From Dendrophyllia cribrosa (Eukaryota; Cnidaria; Anthozoa; Scleractinia; Dendrophylliidae): 64,000 bases of DNA. Position 1 is the stretch's first letter. The number at the start of each line of letters is the position of its first letter. The DNA is taken from assembly GCA_024195265.1 (NCBI GenBank), contig JAJLRJ010000010.1:12168226-12232225 (forward strand), given 5' to 3'. Both the position numbers and the translations under genes were made by a program. Of this stretch, positions 21,721-32,491 are shown piece by piece. The notes below the pieces were generated by a model. It was not told the origin of the DNA, did not search any database, and saw nothing but the letters and a program-made list of their open reading frames with translations.

Positions 21721-22480
21721 ATAAGAATATAAATTAAGACTCTGAAAGTCAATTTTGACAAAAAAAACACTGCTATTTAAAGAAGTCAAGTGACCTATAC
21801 TTTCTTTTTATGTGACGTGTCACAGCATCTTCGTTCATCGCCGAATCGCAAATACATTCGCATGTTCGCCGTTCGCATGTTTATTGCACCCTTTCTAAAC
21901 TAAAAAGAGGAATTTTTTTAAACTCCGTGTTTGCTGAGGTAAAAAGCTTTGCCAAAGCTGTTAAACAAGCGCCTTTCAGTGGAGCCTCGATCTGATGTTA
22001 AAGGAAATAGGAACAGTCATAGTGGAATACGCGAAGAAAAAAAATCCATATTCGATACAGGTTGATCTGCGGAAAATGTCTTTAAACTACGTTATTGTCT
22101 ACTGTATTTGAAAATAACGTTTAAAATTAAAAATTTGCTTTAAACCATATTTTGCAAGAATCGAAATGGCCCAAATTAAAAACTAAAAATTGGAAAGTTC
22201 CTCCTTAATGCTAGCGTAGAATTTTTGCATGAGCAGTTGCCTCTGCGTTGCAAATTACAACAGCGACAACTTGTTAACTCTACGAGGGTTTGTTTGTGCT
22301 GGCCCAACAGCAATCCTAAAGTGGCTACCAAGGTTCTTCTCCAAACATATTTCAGGCAATTGCATCTCTCAATGTGGAGGATACGACTGTCTTCCATAAC
22401 GTTGGTGGTACTGGGACTCACTGGGTCAAGGGCTTTAATGGTTTTCTCGTGATAACCTTTACAAATGGAATATAACTGAA
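21721..22480. other. Intergenic, nothing secure
   Basis: Contains a Cys-rich 110-codon minus frame (22505-22176) of no recognisable family; half of its start overlaps a MITE, so I do not call it a gene. Confidence 0.4.
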
Positions 22481-22482
22481 TA

Positions 22483-22664
22483 GGCCATTTGCACGATGAC
22501 GTCATATGACTACAACTACCAGAATCCTTCAGTTTTTTGTTTTGTAGTGCAAATTAGGGCTATTGTTATTTAAACCGCACTGGGATTACAAAATTTAAAT
22601 AAGAAAGGAAAAACGAAATGAATTCTGGTATTTGTAGTTAAATGACGCCATCGTGCAAATGGCC
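22483..22664. mobile_element. MITE with TA ends
   Basis: GGCCATTTGCACGATGACGT at the left and its near-complement ending GCAAATGGCC at the right, with TA on both sides (22481-22482, 22665-22666). CTACAACTACCAGAAT is part of the inverted repeat too. Confidence 0.7.
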
Positions 22665-22857
22665 TATTGAAACTTGGCACACAGAAAGCTCTTATCGTCC
22701 TTAAAGCCAAACCCACGATATAAAAGGCGGCTAGACTGTCCAACTCATGCAAATGTGACCATTTTCCTAAAAATAGCAACACATCCTGACCTTCACGATT
22801 GAAATGACCGTCCATTGTTCTCTAAAAAAATATGAGGGCAAAGGTCATTTTTAAACT

Positions 22858-23455
22858 GTGAATACGCGCATGCGTAATGAACGGGTTATCGGTATCGGAG
22901 ACATATATGCAAATGAGCACTCACTCCATCAGCTGTAAACTTAGTGACGTAATGCTTTGTTACGAATGCGTTTCGTAACAAGAACAGCGTGGATCCAGCG
23001 ATAACAATAACTAATTTGTTGTAAACGAATATAAACAACAATAAGCTTAAAAATGTTTCGCATTTGGAGTCTTTAATGCAACATTAAAATCGATCTAAAA
23101 AGATATTTCAACCGAGACACGCGTTTTGATGCCTATCTACCTTGAAGTAATTAAATTTATCCTGCTCTAAATCGGTGATCGCGATGGCCGAGTGGATTAG
23201 CGCGCGGAATAACAGCCGGATGGTCCGAGGTTTAAGTCTCGCTCGGGACCTCCTTTTTTTTTCTTCCTTTTTTTCTTTCTTCTTCGGACTGAACATTACG
23301 AAAGTGTTGTACTGTATTTTTCATTTTGCGTTTCTCAAAAATCATTACGTTTAATTTTAAAAAAATATTGAACCGTGTCAGTGTGAAAACATAAGCTTGC
23401 CGCAATATTGCGTTGCGCGTTAACATTTCTTATTCACGGGTTGGCTCTTAGGAGC
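22858..23455 (+). repeat. Repeat family A, copy 1 (tRNA-like inside)
   Basis: This ~600-bp unit has an inverted partner at 62412-63013, sharing the palindromic AACCCGT/ACGGGTT ends, the CGTTTCGTAACA block, GCATTTGGAG, the tRNA-like module, and GGCTCTTAGGAGC near the end. Confidence 0.7.
23183..23252 (+). repeat. tRNA-like module of repeat family A
   Basis: TGGCCGAGTGGATTAGCGC is a good pol III A box with D arm; AGGTTTAAGTCTC is a degenerate B box. It is a tRNA-derived SINE-like head, not a functional tRNA. Confidence 0.55.
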
Positions 23456-26400
23456 CTTTGATTTATTTAGTCCAAACTTTAACCTTTGATTATTTATGAC
23501 TCTAATTAACTATAAAACTAGAGGACACTGACAACAAAAGTAAAAGTTAACCCTCGAACGTACAAAGGGGGCAGATGCCACCCCCCTCCTCAAGGTTTTT
23601 TCCATTTTTTTTCAAGACCATTAACTGTTGCCGTCTTCAGTAGCTCTTCGTTTATCCTTGAGACACATTTTGCTCAAGTTTGGCGACATTCGGTTGCTAT
23701 GGTAACGAGAAATGACGTCATAAATAGTATGAAGTCTAGCCATTTTTGAATAAAAATGCATGGTTTTCACATTTGTTTGGTGAAAAAATATAAAAAACGC
23801 TTCCAAAAGCAGCAAAATGTTTGTGTCATATTTTACAACTCTAACAAAAACATATTTGCAATTTTCGCATTTTCCCGACAAATTGCAATTTTTTATAATA
23901 TGCAAGATGGCTGCCACATTGGCGGCCATTTTGGATGAAGTCACGGACCCCCAGCAGCGCTATAACCAAGAGAAAATAATTGGACAGAGAAGGAGTCTTC
24001 CAGTCATGCGTTTGGGATATCTTAATTGCAAAAAAGTTATTTTTAGTAACTATGCGGAGCATGCGGAAACATTTTCAAGTGAGCTGGTTGACTTCCGGAA
24101 GACTCGCTTTCATGAATCAGCGCGTCAAAGTGAGGCGGTGACAACAATTAAAAAAATGGCGACCATCACGGCGGTATTAAATTTCGCATGTGAATAGTTG
24201 GTAAAATCATGGTAAAATGGTCATATTTGAGCAGTATAGTAGAAAAAGCTGTATTGGAAAATTTTGATGACGTGGTGTATTTTTAGCAAGGCGATTGAGT
24301 GATTGCGCGTTCCAAGATGGTAGAACCTAGTGTGACGAAGAAATTTAATGTGGCGTAAATATGGCGTGAAAATGGCGTAAGTATGGTCAATCTCCTATTG
24401 TTTTTGCTTTGTTGGCTTCAATCCTCCATGTTTTTACTTATGTCTGTTCTCCTTTTTTGTTACTAGAAATACGTGTCCCGCAGAACCTCGCGAAGATCGG
24501 GGAAGGATGCACTACAAAATTTTTGCGATGTGGGAGGGAGAGATAGAATTTCTGATTTGACTGGAGAGGTTGGGTTGCTTGCTGGCAATGGCCCCGAAAT
24601 TCGTTCCCAGTCTTTTCCATTTAACTTGTACTTTGTGCCCTGTCTTCCTAAAATAAAAGGTAGCTGGTACTGGTCAGTTTTGGGTTTTGAGTTGTGGGTC
24701 ACTGTAACTGCTTTGGAACTGGATACAGAACAAAAATTGGTCTGAAAGTTGATGTTTTAAGTACTGTTGTGGACATGGGTCTAGGACAATATGCAATGGT
24801 GTTCTGTTTATTTTGATTGTCTCAATTAAATTCCATTTTTGAAGCTAACCTGTTCCCTTTAGATACTGCTATAGTTTTTCCTCTATATACTGGGTATCAA
24901 ATAATTGGTAACCCAATTTTCTACTCGCTTGAATGGTAAAGATGACAGAAGTTTACTGCTGCTGAAAAGTGATGTTGTCCAAAAAATAACAACTCAATGG
25001 TGAAAGTGGCATGAGATTCTCTCAGCAGTAACAATACTATATTTTGGATACAGGTCATGAGAATTACAAAACTGATTACAAAACATGAATATTCAAGATG
25101 AAGCAACAGATTCTCTGCAAATACCATAAGCAATGTATAGAGACCAGGATGGAGAATTCATAGGTTAGGACCAGGACTTAGGCCTTCATGACCAGTTAGC
25201 ACCTTTAAAAATCCCTAAATCAAAATTAATTTGTTGATGTACATTCTCCTAGTAACTACACACAACTCATGTTAAAAGTGATCAGGTTCTCAATTTGCAT
25301 AATCTACGTACTTGCTCGTACACTGCACTGATATTGTGAGAAGATTTAAGATACTGATCACCGTTCCAATAATAAATGTGAAGACGCCTGTGAAGCAGTA
25401 ATGTTGATGTGTTATGTGTTTACCTACATGTATATAGTTGTTGCTACACATTAGCTGGTCATGATTGCTAACAGAAAATTGTTTTTTCTTAACAAAATGT
25501 TTTTATCCAAATTGTAAACAGAAATTCTCCTTACTAAACCATTTCTTATTAAACTATTTTATGAAGATGCTGTAAACTTAAGATACCGTATACGTATACA
25601 TAGCACATTTCACTCACTGTTCATTCACAAACAATGCTACATCATATAAATGTTGTATATTTGGGAAATAATTTCCACCTGTGATCTGTAGTTTTGATCA
25701 TTTAAAAAGTTCCTTAGCGACCTTAGTAAGAATATCTATAAACATCAATTTACAGTGTGTACTAAGAGAATTATTTTTCAGTGTTTGAGTATCCTCTCAG
25801 TTGTTTAGCTACTTAAAATCTCCTTTTTTTGCAAAAGCCGGTGATGCGAGCTACATTTCTTAATCGCTCTTCTTCTCTGAGCCTTTCCTGTAATCAGTGT
25901 TTGCTTTTCCCTACCGTATAAACAGAATATACCTATAAACAGAATCATTTTGTCCAACACTTCCAGTCGGTGTCGCCTCTCTTGATCGCTTTCGTTCAGA
26001 ATTCCAATGGCGGCGTTTTGTCAAGTCGTTTGAACCTACTTAACGGTGTGCCTAGGCTGTTCGAAGTCTTTGTAATCTACGCTTTCGTTGTCTCTTCGTT
26101 GCTCGATCGCGCTCAATTTCAAGTCACCGTTCAGCGGAGTTTGGGTGGCTAATTTTCCCGGACAAGGATTTCCAGAAACTTGTTGAATCCAGCGTTGTTG
26201 TGTTTGCTGTTCTTTCTCATTTGCATCAGAAATTGGTTGTGTTTCACCGAGAGTAAACAATTTTTCACAGACGATGTGTAAGGTTATTAAAACCCGTCAG
26301 CCCGACCCCATGAATAAACATGAGAGTGCGCCATTGTCAGCGGTCGCGATTTTTGTTGCCAGGCAACTGCAGGACAACATCAAGTATAAAAATGTTTATA
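23456..26400. other. Long intergenic stretch, no gene recognised
   Basis: Mostly AT-rich. A few 60-126-codon frames (for example 23817-24197 plus, 24473-24745 plus) show no domain, splice-consistent structure or conservation that I recognise. ATGGCGGC-type sequence and a CG-richer patch at about 25960-26130 could be a host promoter or 5' exon, unproven. Confidence 0.35.
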
Positions 26401-26401
26401 T

Positions 26402-26757
26402 ATATAGACAGTTAAAGTGAGAACAAAAATTTTCACAACAAAGATTATGAGTGAAAAAGTGCCTCAGCCGGGAGTCAAACCTGGGTCTCCTGATGACCGG
26501 ACAGATGCCTCAACCACTAGGCCACTGAGACAGACAACCACACTTACACAAACACAAACAACACATTTGTGGGTTCATAGTGGAAAGCTCTTGGGAAACA
26601 TTTACACAAATTCTGCAATTAGGATCGCGTCACTTAACCCAGTCGATCAGCGATTCACAGTCCACTCCCCAAGGAAATTAAATTACAAACTAATGTGGGA
26701 AGAGAGATATGGACAAATAATTGCCTCATAACCTTTGGATCACCAACCTATTGTCGT
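26402..26757. repeat. tRNA-derived repeat unit 1
   Basis: First of two direct copies of a ~355-bp unit beginning near TAGACAGTTAAAGTGAGAAC. It includes a minus-strand tRNA-like body (26461-26531) and ends before TCACAGCGATTTCTGAAATA. Confidence 0.75.
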
Positions 26758-26790
26758 AAGGAAGTTGATTCACAGCGATTTCTGAAATAT

Positions 26791-27125
26791 ATACATAGAC
26801 AGTTAAAGTGAGAACAGAAATTTTCACGACAAAGATTATGAGTGAAAAAGTGCCTCAACCGGGAGTCGAACCCGAGTCTCCTGATGACCGGACAGATGCC
26901 TTAACCACTAGGCCACTGAGACAACCACACTTACACAAACAACACATTTGTGGCTTCATAGTGGAAAGCTCTTGGGAAACATTTACACAAATTCTGCAAG
27001 TAGGATCGCGTCACTTAACCCAGTCGTTCAGCGATTCACAGTCCACTCCCCAAGGAAACTAAATTACAAACTCATGTGGGAAGGGAGATTTGGACAACTA
27101 ATTGCCTCATAACCTTTGGATCACC
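26791..27125. repeat. tRNA-derived repeat unit 2
   Basis: Second copy of the unit. On the minus strand 26922-26851 folds as a nearly complete cloverleaf: a seven-pair acceptor stem with wobbles, D arm with AGTGGTTAA, T stem TCGGG/CCCGG with loop TTCGACT. The B box GGTTCGACTCC is perfect here but mutated in unit 1. Tandem copies and a weak anticodon stem argue for a SINE or tRNA-derived repeat rather than a working tRNA. Confidence 0.7.
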
Positions 27126-27386
27126 AACCTATTCTGAGGCAATTAGTCTGAGGGAAATGTATGGATTGAACGTATAAAACCTGCCATAAACGGCCAGTCT
27201 TAAGCAGTTAACATTTTGTGCACACGCGCGCGCATGTCGGTTTGTTTTATTCCATTGCGTTATTTAAATGCGCGCTGCAGCCAATAAAGTTTAATTGTTT
27301 AATCGTATGCGAGTTCGTATTTGCAACGAACCGCATTTTCGTTAATAGCAAATTTTGAAATGTTGTAAGCAAGCCATAGTGCAATA

Positions 27387-27426
27387 ATTCTCCTGAAGAA
27401 GGCCGTGAGGCCGAAACGTTGAGAAT
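27387..27426 (+). ncRNA. Hammerhead ribozyme, short stem III (dimer type)
   Basis: Parts in order: stem I ATTCTC (27387-27392), CTGAAGA (27393-27399, CUGANGA core), bulged A, stem II GGCC-GTGA-GGCC, GAAAC, GT, U17, then GAGAAT closing six-pair stem I (27421-27426). All core bases are present. Stem III is the self-complementary ACGT without a loop, as in PLE hammerheads thought to work as dimers. No PLE ORF on this strand is nearby; it is likely a solo remnant. Confidence 0.65.
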
Positions 27427-27547
27427 AAATCTGTTAAAAGTCTTGACTGGAGTCAGAGCTTATTGTTTTACAAGTGAAAATTCTACAAAGTGATCCTCCA
27501 TTCCAGGGCTCAGAGGAGCATTGTTTGAGGGACCAATCACAAGTCTA

Positions 27548-27551
<4 letters not shown>

Positions 27552-27577
<26 letters not shown>
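27552..27577. repeat. (TA)n microsatellite at PLE-2 3' border
   Basis: TA repeats here and at 28638-28678 frame PLE-2, consistent with insertion into a TA microsatellite. Confidence 0.8.
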
Positions 27578-27583
<6 letters not shown>

Positions 27584-28637
27584 ATAAAATAATGAATTGA
27601 AGACTTCATCAGCTATAAAAGTGCTCAATAGATAAACTAGAGCGATATGTAGATTTGTAGAGATGGATTACTTGGTCGAAGACATTTATTCACTGCTACT
27701 CAGAGTTTCATGCTTCTTACGAAGCAATCATCAGGCAACTGCCTACAATAACGGATACATAGAATACATACAAAATTTGAAATTACAGAACAATACCTAA
27801 TGGCGTGACGTGCGGAGATATGATTGGTTAACTAAACGAATACAGTTTTCAACAGGAATTTCTTAGAATGTCTACAAGTAGATAGGAGTTCGCTTCTATT
27901 GTTCAGTGTTGACATTTCGGGTCTGCATATGATGAAATATTTTTCCCATAAACATAAATTACAACGCTTGTTTACATTTGAATACGATCTTGCTTGTTTA
28001 ATCTTACGCCAATTGATGTTGTAAATGACGTCTCTTTCTTTTAAGCTCCAGATGTATTTGCTTAATTCTGTTGCATGCTTGTATTTTTCATTTCTAAATG
28101 AGCATACATGATTGCTGTATCTTAATTTAAACGCTGTGTCACAAAGTCCGACGTATGTCTCTTTGGAGGATGATGTTGTGACTTCAGCTTGGTAAATGAT
28201 GTTTGTGTCGTTACATTTTCCGTTCATGGGGCACGTGCTTGGGTTCCGGCAGTTACAATTACTATCTTGGGTGAGATCAGACTTATTAATTTGTGATTTG
28301 TTGTGGTTGGATATAATCGATTTTATATTATTCATGCAGCTGTAGCTCAATTTAAGCGTATTCCGGTTGAAAATCTTGTGGAGTGGATTTGATTTGGGAA
28401 AGTGTTGATCAACGAGAGAAAGGAAGCACTTTCCTACGTTTGTTTTGACGTTCATGCTGTAGGGTGGATTGTACCAAAGAATTTTCCTTGGACGGTTCAT
28501 TCGTGATTGTTGTGACTCGTTGCGTGACTCTTTGTATGCCAGGTTGTAATTGTAGCCACTTTTGTGGAGCGCTTCTTGGTACACGGTTTTGGCATTGTCA
28601 AAACAATCACGGTCTGAAGATATTTCGGAAAGCCGCT
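27578..28637 (-). mobile_element. Penelope-like element 2 (5'-truncated)
   Basis: Minus-oriented, with a hammerhead at its 3' side and a GIY-YIG-type C-terminal ORF, bounded on both sides by (TA)n. RT core absent. Confidence 0.75.
27692..27739 (-). ncRNA. Hammerhead ribozyme, type I, PLE-2
   Basis: Minus strand parts: stem I GUUGC (27739-27735); CUGAUGA (27734-27728); stem II UUGCUUC-GUAA-GAAGCAU, six Watson-Crick pairs closed by a U-U; GAAAC (27709-27705); loop UCUGA; GU (27699-27698); A17 at 27697; GCAGU (27696-27692) re-pairing stem I. Every conserved core position is met and stem III is two pairs, the short form known in PLEs. Predicted cleavage is 3' of 27697 on the minus strand. It lies 93 bp past the stop of the PLE-2 ORF, where PLE long terminal repeat ribozymes sit. 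Confidence 0.8.
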
Positions 28638-28640
28638 TGT

Positions 28641-28664
<24 letters not shown>
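27832..28664 (-). CDS. PLE-2 C-terminal region, GIY-YIG-like
   Basis: An open frame of about 275 residues after the Tyr-Ile microsatellite leader. It has [10 protein letters not shown] (RT-linker block), the Cys module [22 protein letters not shown] and [17 protein letters not shown], matching the GIY-YIG-like tail of a cnidarian PLE group, and a distal [13 protein letters not shown]. The microsatellite part is not native coding. Confidence 0.75.

Positions 28665-28678
<14 letters not shown>
28638..28678. repeat. (TA)n microsatellite at PLE-2 5' border
   Basis: About 40 bp of TA repeats. Confidence 0.85.
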
Positions 28679-28684
<6 letters not shown>

Positions 28685-28829
28685 CACAAATGAACTTAAA
28701 CCAGTCAAATAAAGAATAAATAAACACAAAGGGAAAACCCTAAAAATTGTCCTGATCGATATATAAGCGTCTGTTTGATATATTTTGAAAGGCGCTTTTT
28801 ATAATACTTAAATGGCAGTTTTCCCGACC

Positions 28830-28985
28830 CTTTGTTATACTTCAACCGGTATTTTCCCTACCCTTTCATATACTTCAACTCGTGAAATCCCTACCCTTTC
28901 ATATACCGCCAGCCTAAAAAAGGTACCCCTTTCGGACGGAGCATTCCCGTACGCGTATAGCCCATTATAGGGAGTATCCCCCCCT
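28830..28985. repeat. Low-copy tandem words and C-rich end of a MITE-like repeat
   Basis: CTACCCTTTCATATAC recurs three times with small changes, ending in a C-rich patch. Similar CCCTGTT-type wording appears at 33130-33540; probably related repeats. No coding. Confidence 0.4.
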
Positions 28986-29133
28986 CCCCCCTCCGAGGAT
29001 TTTTGACAGATACTCTTCACAGCAGTGGTTGATTTTTCTTTTAAATGAAGGTATTTCAGCAGTAATACATGGCATGTTTTGTTTTCTCTGAACTGGTCCA
29101 TGTCTACGAATAAAAGCCATTGGCTTTGGTTAC

Positions 29134-29283
29134 ATATGTTGTGGGTCAAAATTTGCCTTGGTTCAAAATTTTCTTTTCCTTTGTTTTTGGGTATGAAAAT
29201 GCATGATAATGTATGATAATGAGTTTTAAAAAAAGGAAAGAAAATTTTGAACCAAGGCAAATTTTGACCCACAACACATATTT
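29134..29283. mobile_element. 150-bp palindromic MITE
   Basis: TTGTGGGTCAAAATTTGCCT and 40 further bases are repeated as complement at the right end, around a loop near 29205. The ORF on the minus strand (29344-28835) runs through it and is not a gene. Confidence 0.75.
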
Positions 29284-29289
29284 CGTTAG

Positions 29290-30011
29290 CAACACATACT
29301 GGTAGCCAAGTGCATTTTTCACAAGAAAAACCACATTTAATCAAAGAAAAACATAGACCAGTTAGTTCTAACCAATTGCCAATAAACGCTTAAAAAATCA
29401 GCACAGTCCATTCAAACAAAAATCACGAATTTCTTTAAAAATTATAAGCAAGTATAAATAACATAACATTTGTTTCCCTGTTTTAAATATATCAGTTATT
29501 CGAAATTGTACACATTTAGTTGACAAAAATTATTACATTCTTCCAGCAAGCCAAAAGAGGATAGTGTTATCCCTCAGAATGTAATTTATTGTAAAGAATA
29601 ATAATAAAAAGGATTTGTTTTGCAATAAACGTCAACCTCAATAATTGTAAATAATTAATCTGGTTATTCACACAGATACATCTGTCTTGCAAAGCAACAT
29701 ATAATTTTGCCAGTAAAGTTGATTTCAATGAAATCAAACAAAACAATAAATATGGAAAAATATATAGAAAGGATATTACACTGTACATGGCGGTGCAAGA
29801 ATATTAATTTACAATTCCACTGCAAAGTGATGTATGGGTTATAATGCAAAAACAAGAGTTATTTTTTATGAACTAGAAACCGTCTGGGATTTTATACTTC
29901 ACTAATTGCATGTCATTTCGCAGTGGAATTCATTGAGGTACCACAAAATAATAGTTCTACAACAAATATTTCCTATTGTTTGAACAACAGGTGTAAACAA
30001 TACAATAAACT
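29290..30011. other. Intergenic, nothing recognised
   Basis: AT-rich sequence ending in a TA/TTTA microsatellite at 30012-30050. Confidence 0.4.
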
Positions 30012-30053
30012 AATATATATATTTATATTTATATATCTATATATATATATTTC

Positions 30054-30530
30054 ATGCTGAGAACAATGAAGCAAGATATGACCAAAGCTGTCCAATTTAG
30101 CAACACCTTTCGTTATATCGACGATTTATTGAGCGTTAACAATGAAAATTTTGGAAATTACATCAGCGACATTTATTCGTCGGTGTGTTATCTGGACACG
30201 AGAATCAAGAATGGTGACAGCAACACACCTTTCCATCTCAGTGTCTACGACAAGAGGGATGACTTCTCATTTCGGATTGTCAATTTCCCTCATATGGACA
30301 GCAACATTCCAGCCAATCCGGCTTATGGTGTTTATATATCTCAATTGGTAAGATATGCTAGAATTTGCACATCGAAGTTTGATTTTATGCATAGACTTCG
30401 CCGACTTTCATCACGTCTCCTTCACCAAGGGTTCAAATCTTCACTCCTTCGTAAATCATTACTAAATTCTTCAAACGCTACAGTGCTATCATTGAGAAAT
30501 ATGGCACTACACTACGAGAAATTAAACTAG
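30054..30530 (+). pseudogene. PLE-type reverse transcriptase fragment
   Basis: A 158-codon frame beginning inside the RT palm: FRYIDDLLSVNN carries the catalytic YIDD, followed by YDKRDDFSFRIVNFP, then PAYGVYISQLVRYAR, diagnostic of a cnidarian/metazoan PLE-like RT family. It ends at a stop at 30528-30530. Fingers and earlier palm are missing. A (TA)n tract directly precedes it. No GIY-YIG part follows within 1 kb. Confidence 0.75.
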
Positions 30531-30539
30531 CAATCCAGA

Positions 30540-31250
30540 ATTGAGAAACACCGCCGTATCCTTTGTTATTTTAGATCCTTTATATTATTCTAGCGCCCCT
30601 ATTTAATTTCTATATTGCTTCTATTCAGGTTAATGCAGGTGCGCGCGCGCGCAATTTTCCTTGAGTCGTGCGCGTGCTTAGCTTATTTAGTTGACGTGTG
30701 TGCTTAGTTCGTTATTTAACGTACTACATTTATTTTGCGTTGTTTTCCTTACTAATATGTCTTGTCAGTAACTGTGCTCACACTGTGGGTGGCTCCTCCT
30801 AAAATGTTCTGCAATTGGTATAGGATTTGATGGAGCCGAAACCAATTGTGGAATTGCACGCATTTTGGGCATCCTACTGATGAACAGTTACGAAATTCAG
30901 ATATATTTAGTAGCCACATTTATTTGCGGTCTATCCCCTTTGAATATATAGATAGGCTGAGCCTAAGAGCGTAGCACTTTGAGCAAGCTTAACTAAGGTG
31001 AAACTTAACTAAGGTGAAAGGTCGGAAGCACAAGAATTAAAATTGACGACCGGGCTATTTTTCAGTTTTAGCAATTCTCAAAAACAGTAAGATGACTTAA
31101 GGCTTATTTACCCGACAGTCTGCACAGTACATTTAGACCGTACAAAAGTACGACTACTTTCCGAATAAAATACAGCTATTGTTTGCCAAAAATTGCTCGA
31201 GAAACTGATTTGGAAATCAAAATTGCAAAAATACACAAAAATATTTGCAT
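30540..31250. other. Intergenic, nothing recognised
   Basis: Contains a (GC)n patch at 30640-30652. A CTGATGA at 30870 is not followed by a hammerhead stem. Confidence 0.4.
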
Positions 31251-31254
31251 AAGG

Positions 31255-32105
31255 CGACGCGAGTGAAGTCTAAGTCTTGTTTTGTTTCCATAAAATCGCT
31301 TTTCAATCTATGTAATGAATGAACAAACACATAAAAATGGACAACACAATCTTCTTTCGACAAATTTGATTCAAATCTCCATCAGTTTATGTTTAAATGC
31401 AAAACGCGTACCATTTTAATATAGCGAATCAAGCTGCCTTCGATGAAATTCAAGAAATCGATACAACTGAAGTTAAGCTCGTTTTAATTAAAATAATTCT
31501 CCAAAACTACACAAGAACACAAAGAAAAAGTCAATCACAGATTGATATCAACATAAATTCCCATCGAAAAATGTAATCTGTTCAGTTTACCTTTGAGTCC
31601 CTCGCTTGCTTGTTTTAAATTCTCTAAATCTACGCTCCTTTGGTTCTGAAATCCGTAATAAAAACAAACATATCTCCCCACATTGAAAAACATATGAAGT
31701 GCCTCGAAGCAAGATTTTATCCCAGAAAGCTCTTCTTTTTCTACTAAAGCGGCTTCTGAGTATACCTTAATTAGTATCCCTGTCTTGAGTAGCAAACCGG
31801 GAAAAAATGCAGGGAAATAGCGACTTTACTTCTCCGCTGAACACTGACCAGCGAAAGATCTAAACTTTTTAAAACATGTTTACCGAGCTGACGGCTGTGT
31901 AGCCGCGCGAAAAACAAAGCCTCAAAGATCCCGGATGTTTATGACGTCATGCGCGCATGTTTTGCGAAGTCATACGCGCCCGCGAGCTAGCCCAACGCGT
32001 ACGGCGCGTACCGCACACGGCGGGCACACAACGCGCCCGCGAAACATTCCGCTAGCCATGACCATGAAAAATGACGCGCATGGATTCATTGAGTATGGGG
32101 CTGGG
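31255..32105 (-). repeat. Repeat family B, copy 1
   Basis: About 850 bp on the minus strand matches plus-strand sequence at 62095-62290 and 63430-64000. A 60-87-codon frame (LLKTGILIKVYSEAALVEKE) is shared by both copies and open in both, but I recognise no domain. The right side is CpG-rich with many GCGCGC words. Confidence 0.7.
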
Positions 32106-32491
32106 CAGCCGGGCCTTCGGCCCGGCGAGTGCTCCGCTAAAAATTACATGTAATTAATTATATGTAGTTATATGTAAGTGACATTTCAAGGATGCGCACT
32201 ACAAAAAATTTGGGAGGCCTTATTGCTCTCAACCATTTCAACTAGGGTGCGAGCCAGCTCTCAAGAATATCGTTTTTAGTCTGCTTAACTACACAACTGA
32301 ACTCCAGACGCGGGAGCCCGTCCAGGTGACTAGTGATTTTTCCCAGTTGCCAAAAGTGAAATATTAGCCACCTGAGGTGACCAAACACCATTAGAGCACA
32401 GCCTTGCATTCTAACTGCATAGGCTTCATGTCATTAATTTGGATTCATTGCATTGTTTACACCAGTTGTGACACTACTCTTGTGTTTCTTA

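Noticed and set aside
22176..22505. Cys-rich minus ORF of 110 codons
   Set aside because: Overlaps a MITE end, no recognisable domain, no splice or start context.
26461..26531. Functional tRNA gene
   Set aside because: B box mutated, weak anticodon stem, and part of a duplicated repeat unit.
28835..29344. 169-codon minus ORF
   Set aside because: Runs through a palindromic MITE and C-rich repeat; both arms of the palindrome are read in it.
30860..30900. CTGATGA ... GAAAT resembling a hammerhead
   Set aside because: Stem II cannot form (eight unpaired bases) and stem I does not pair.
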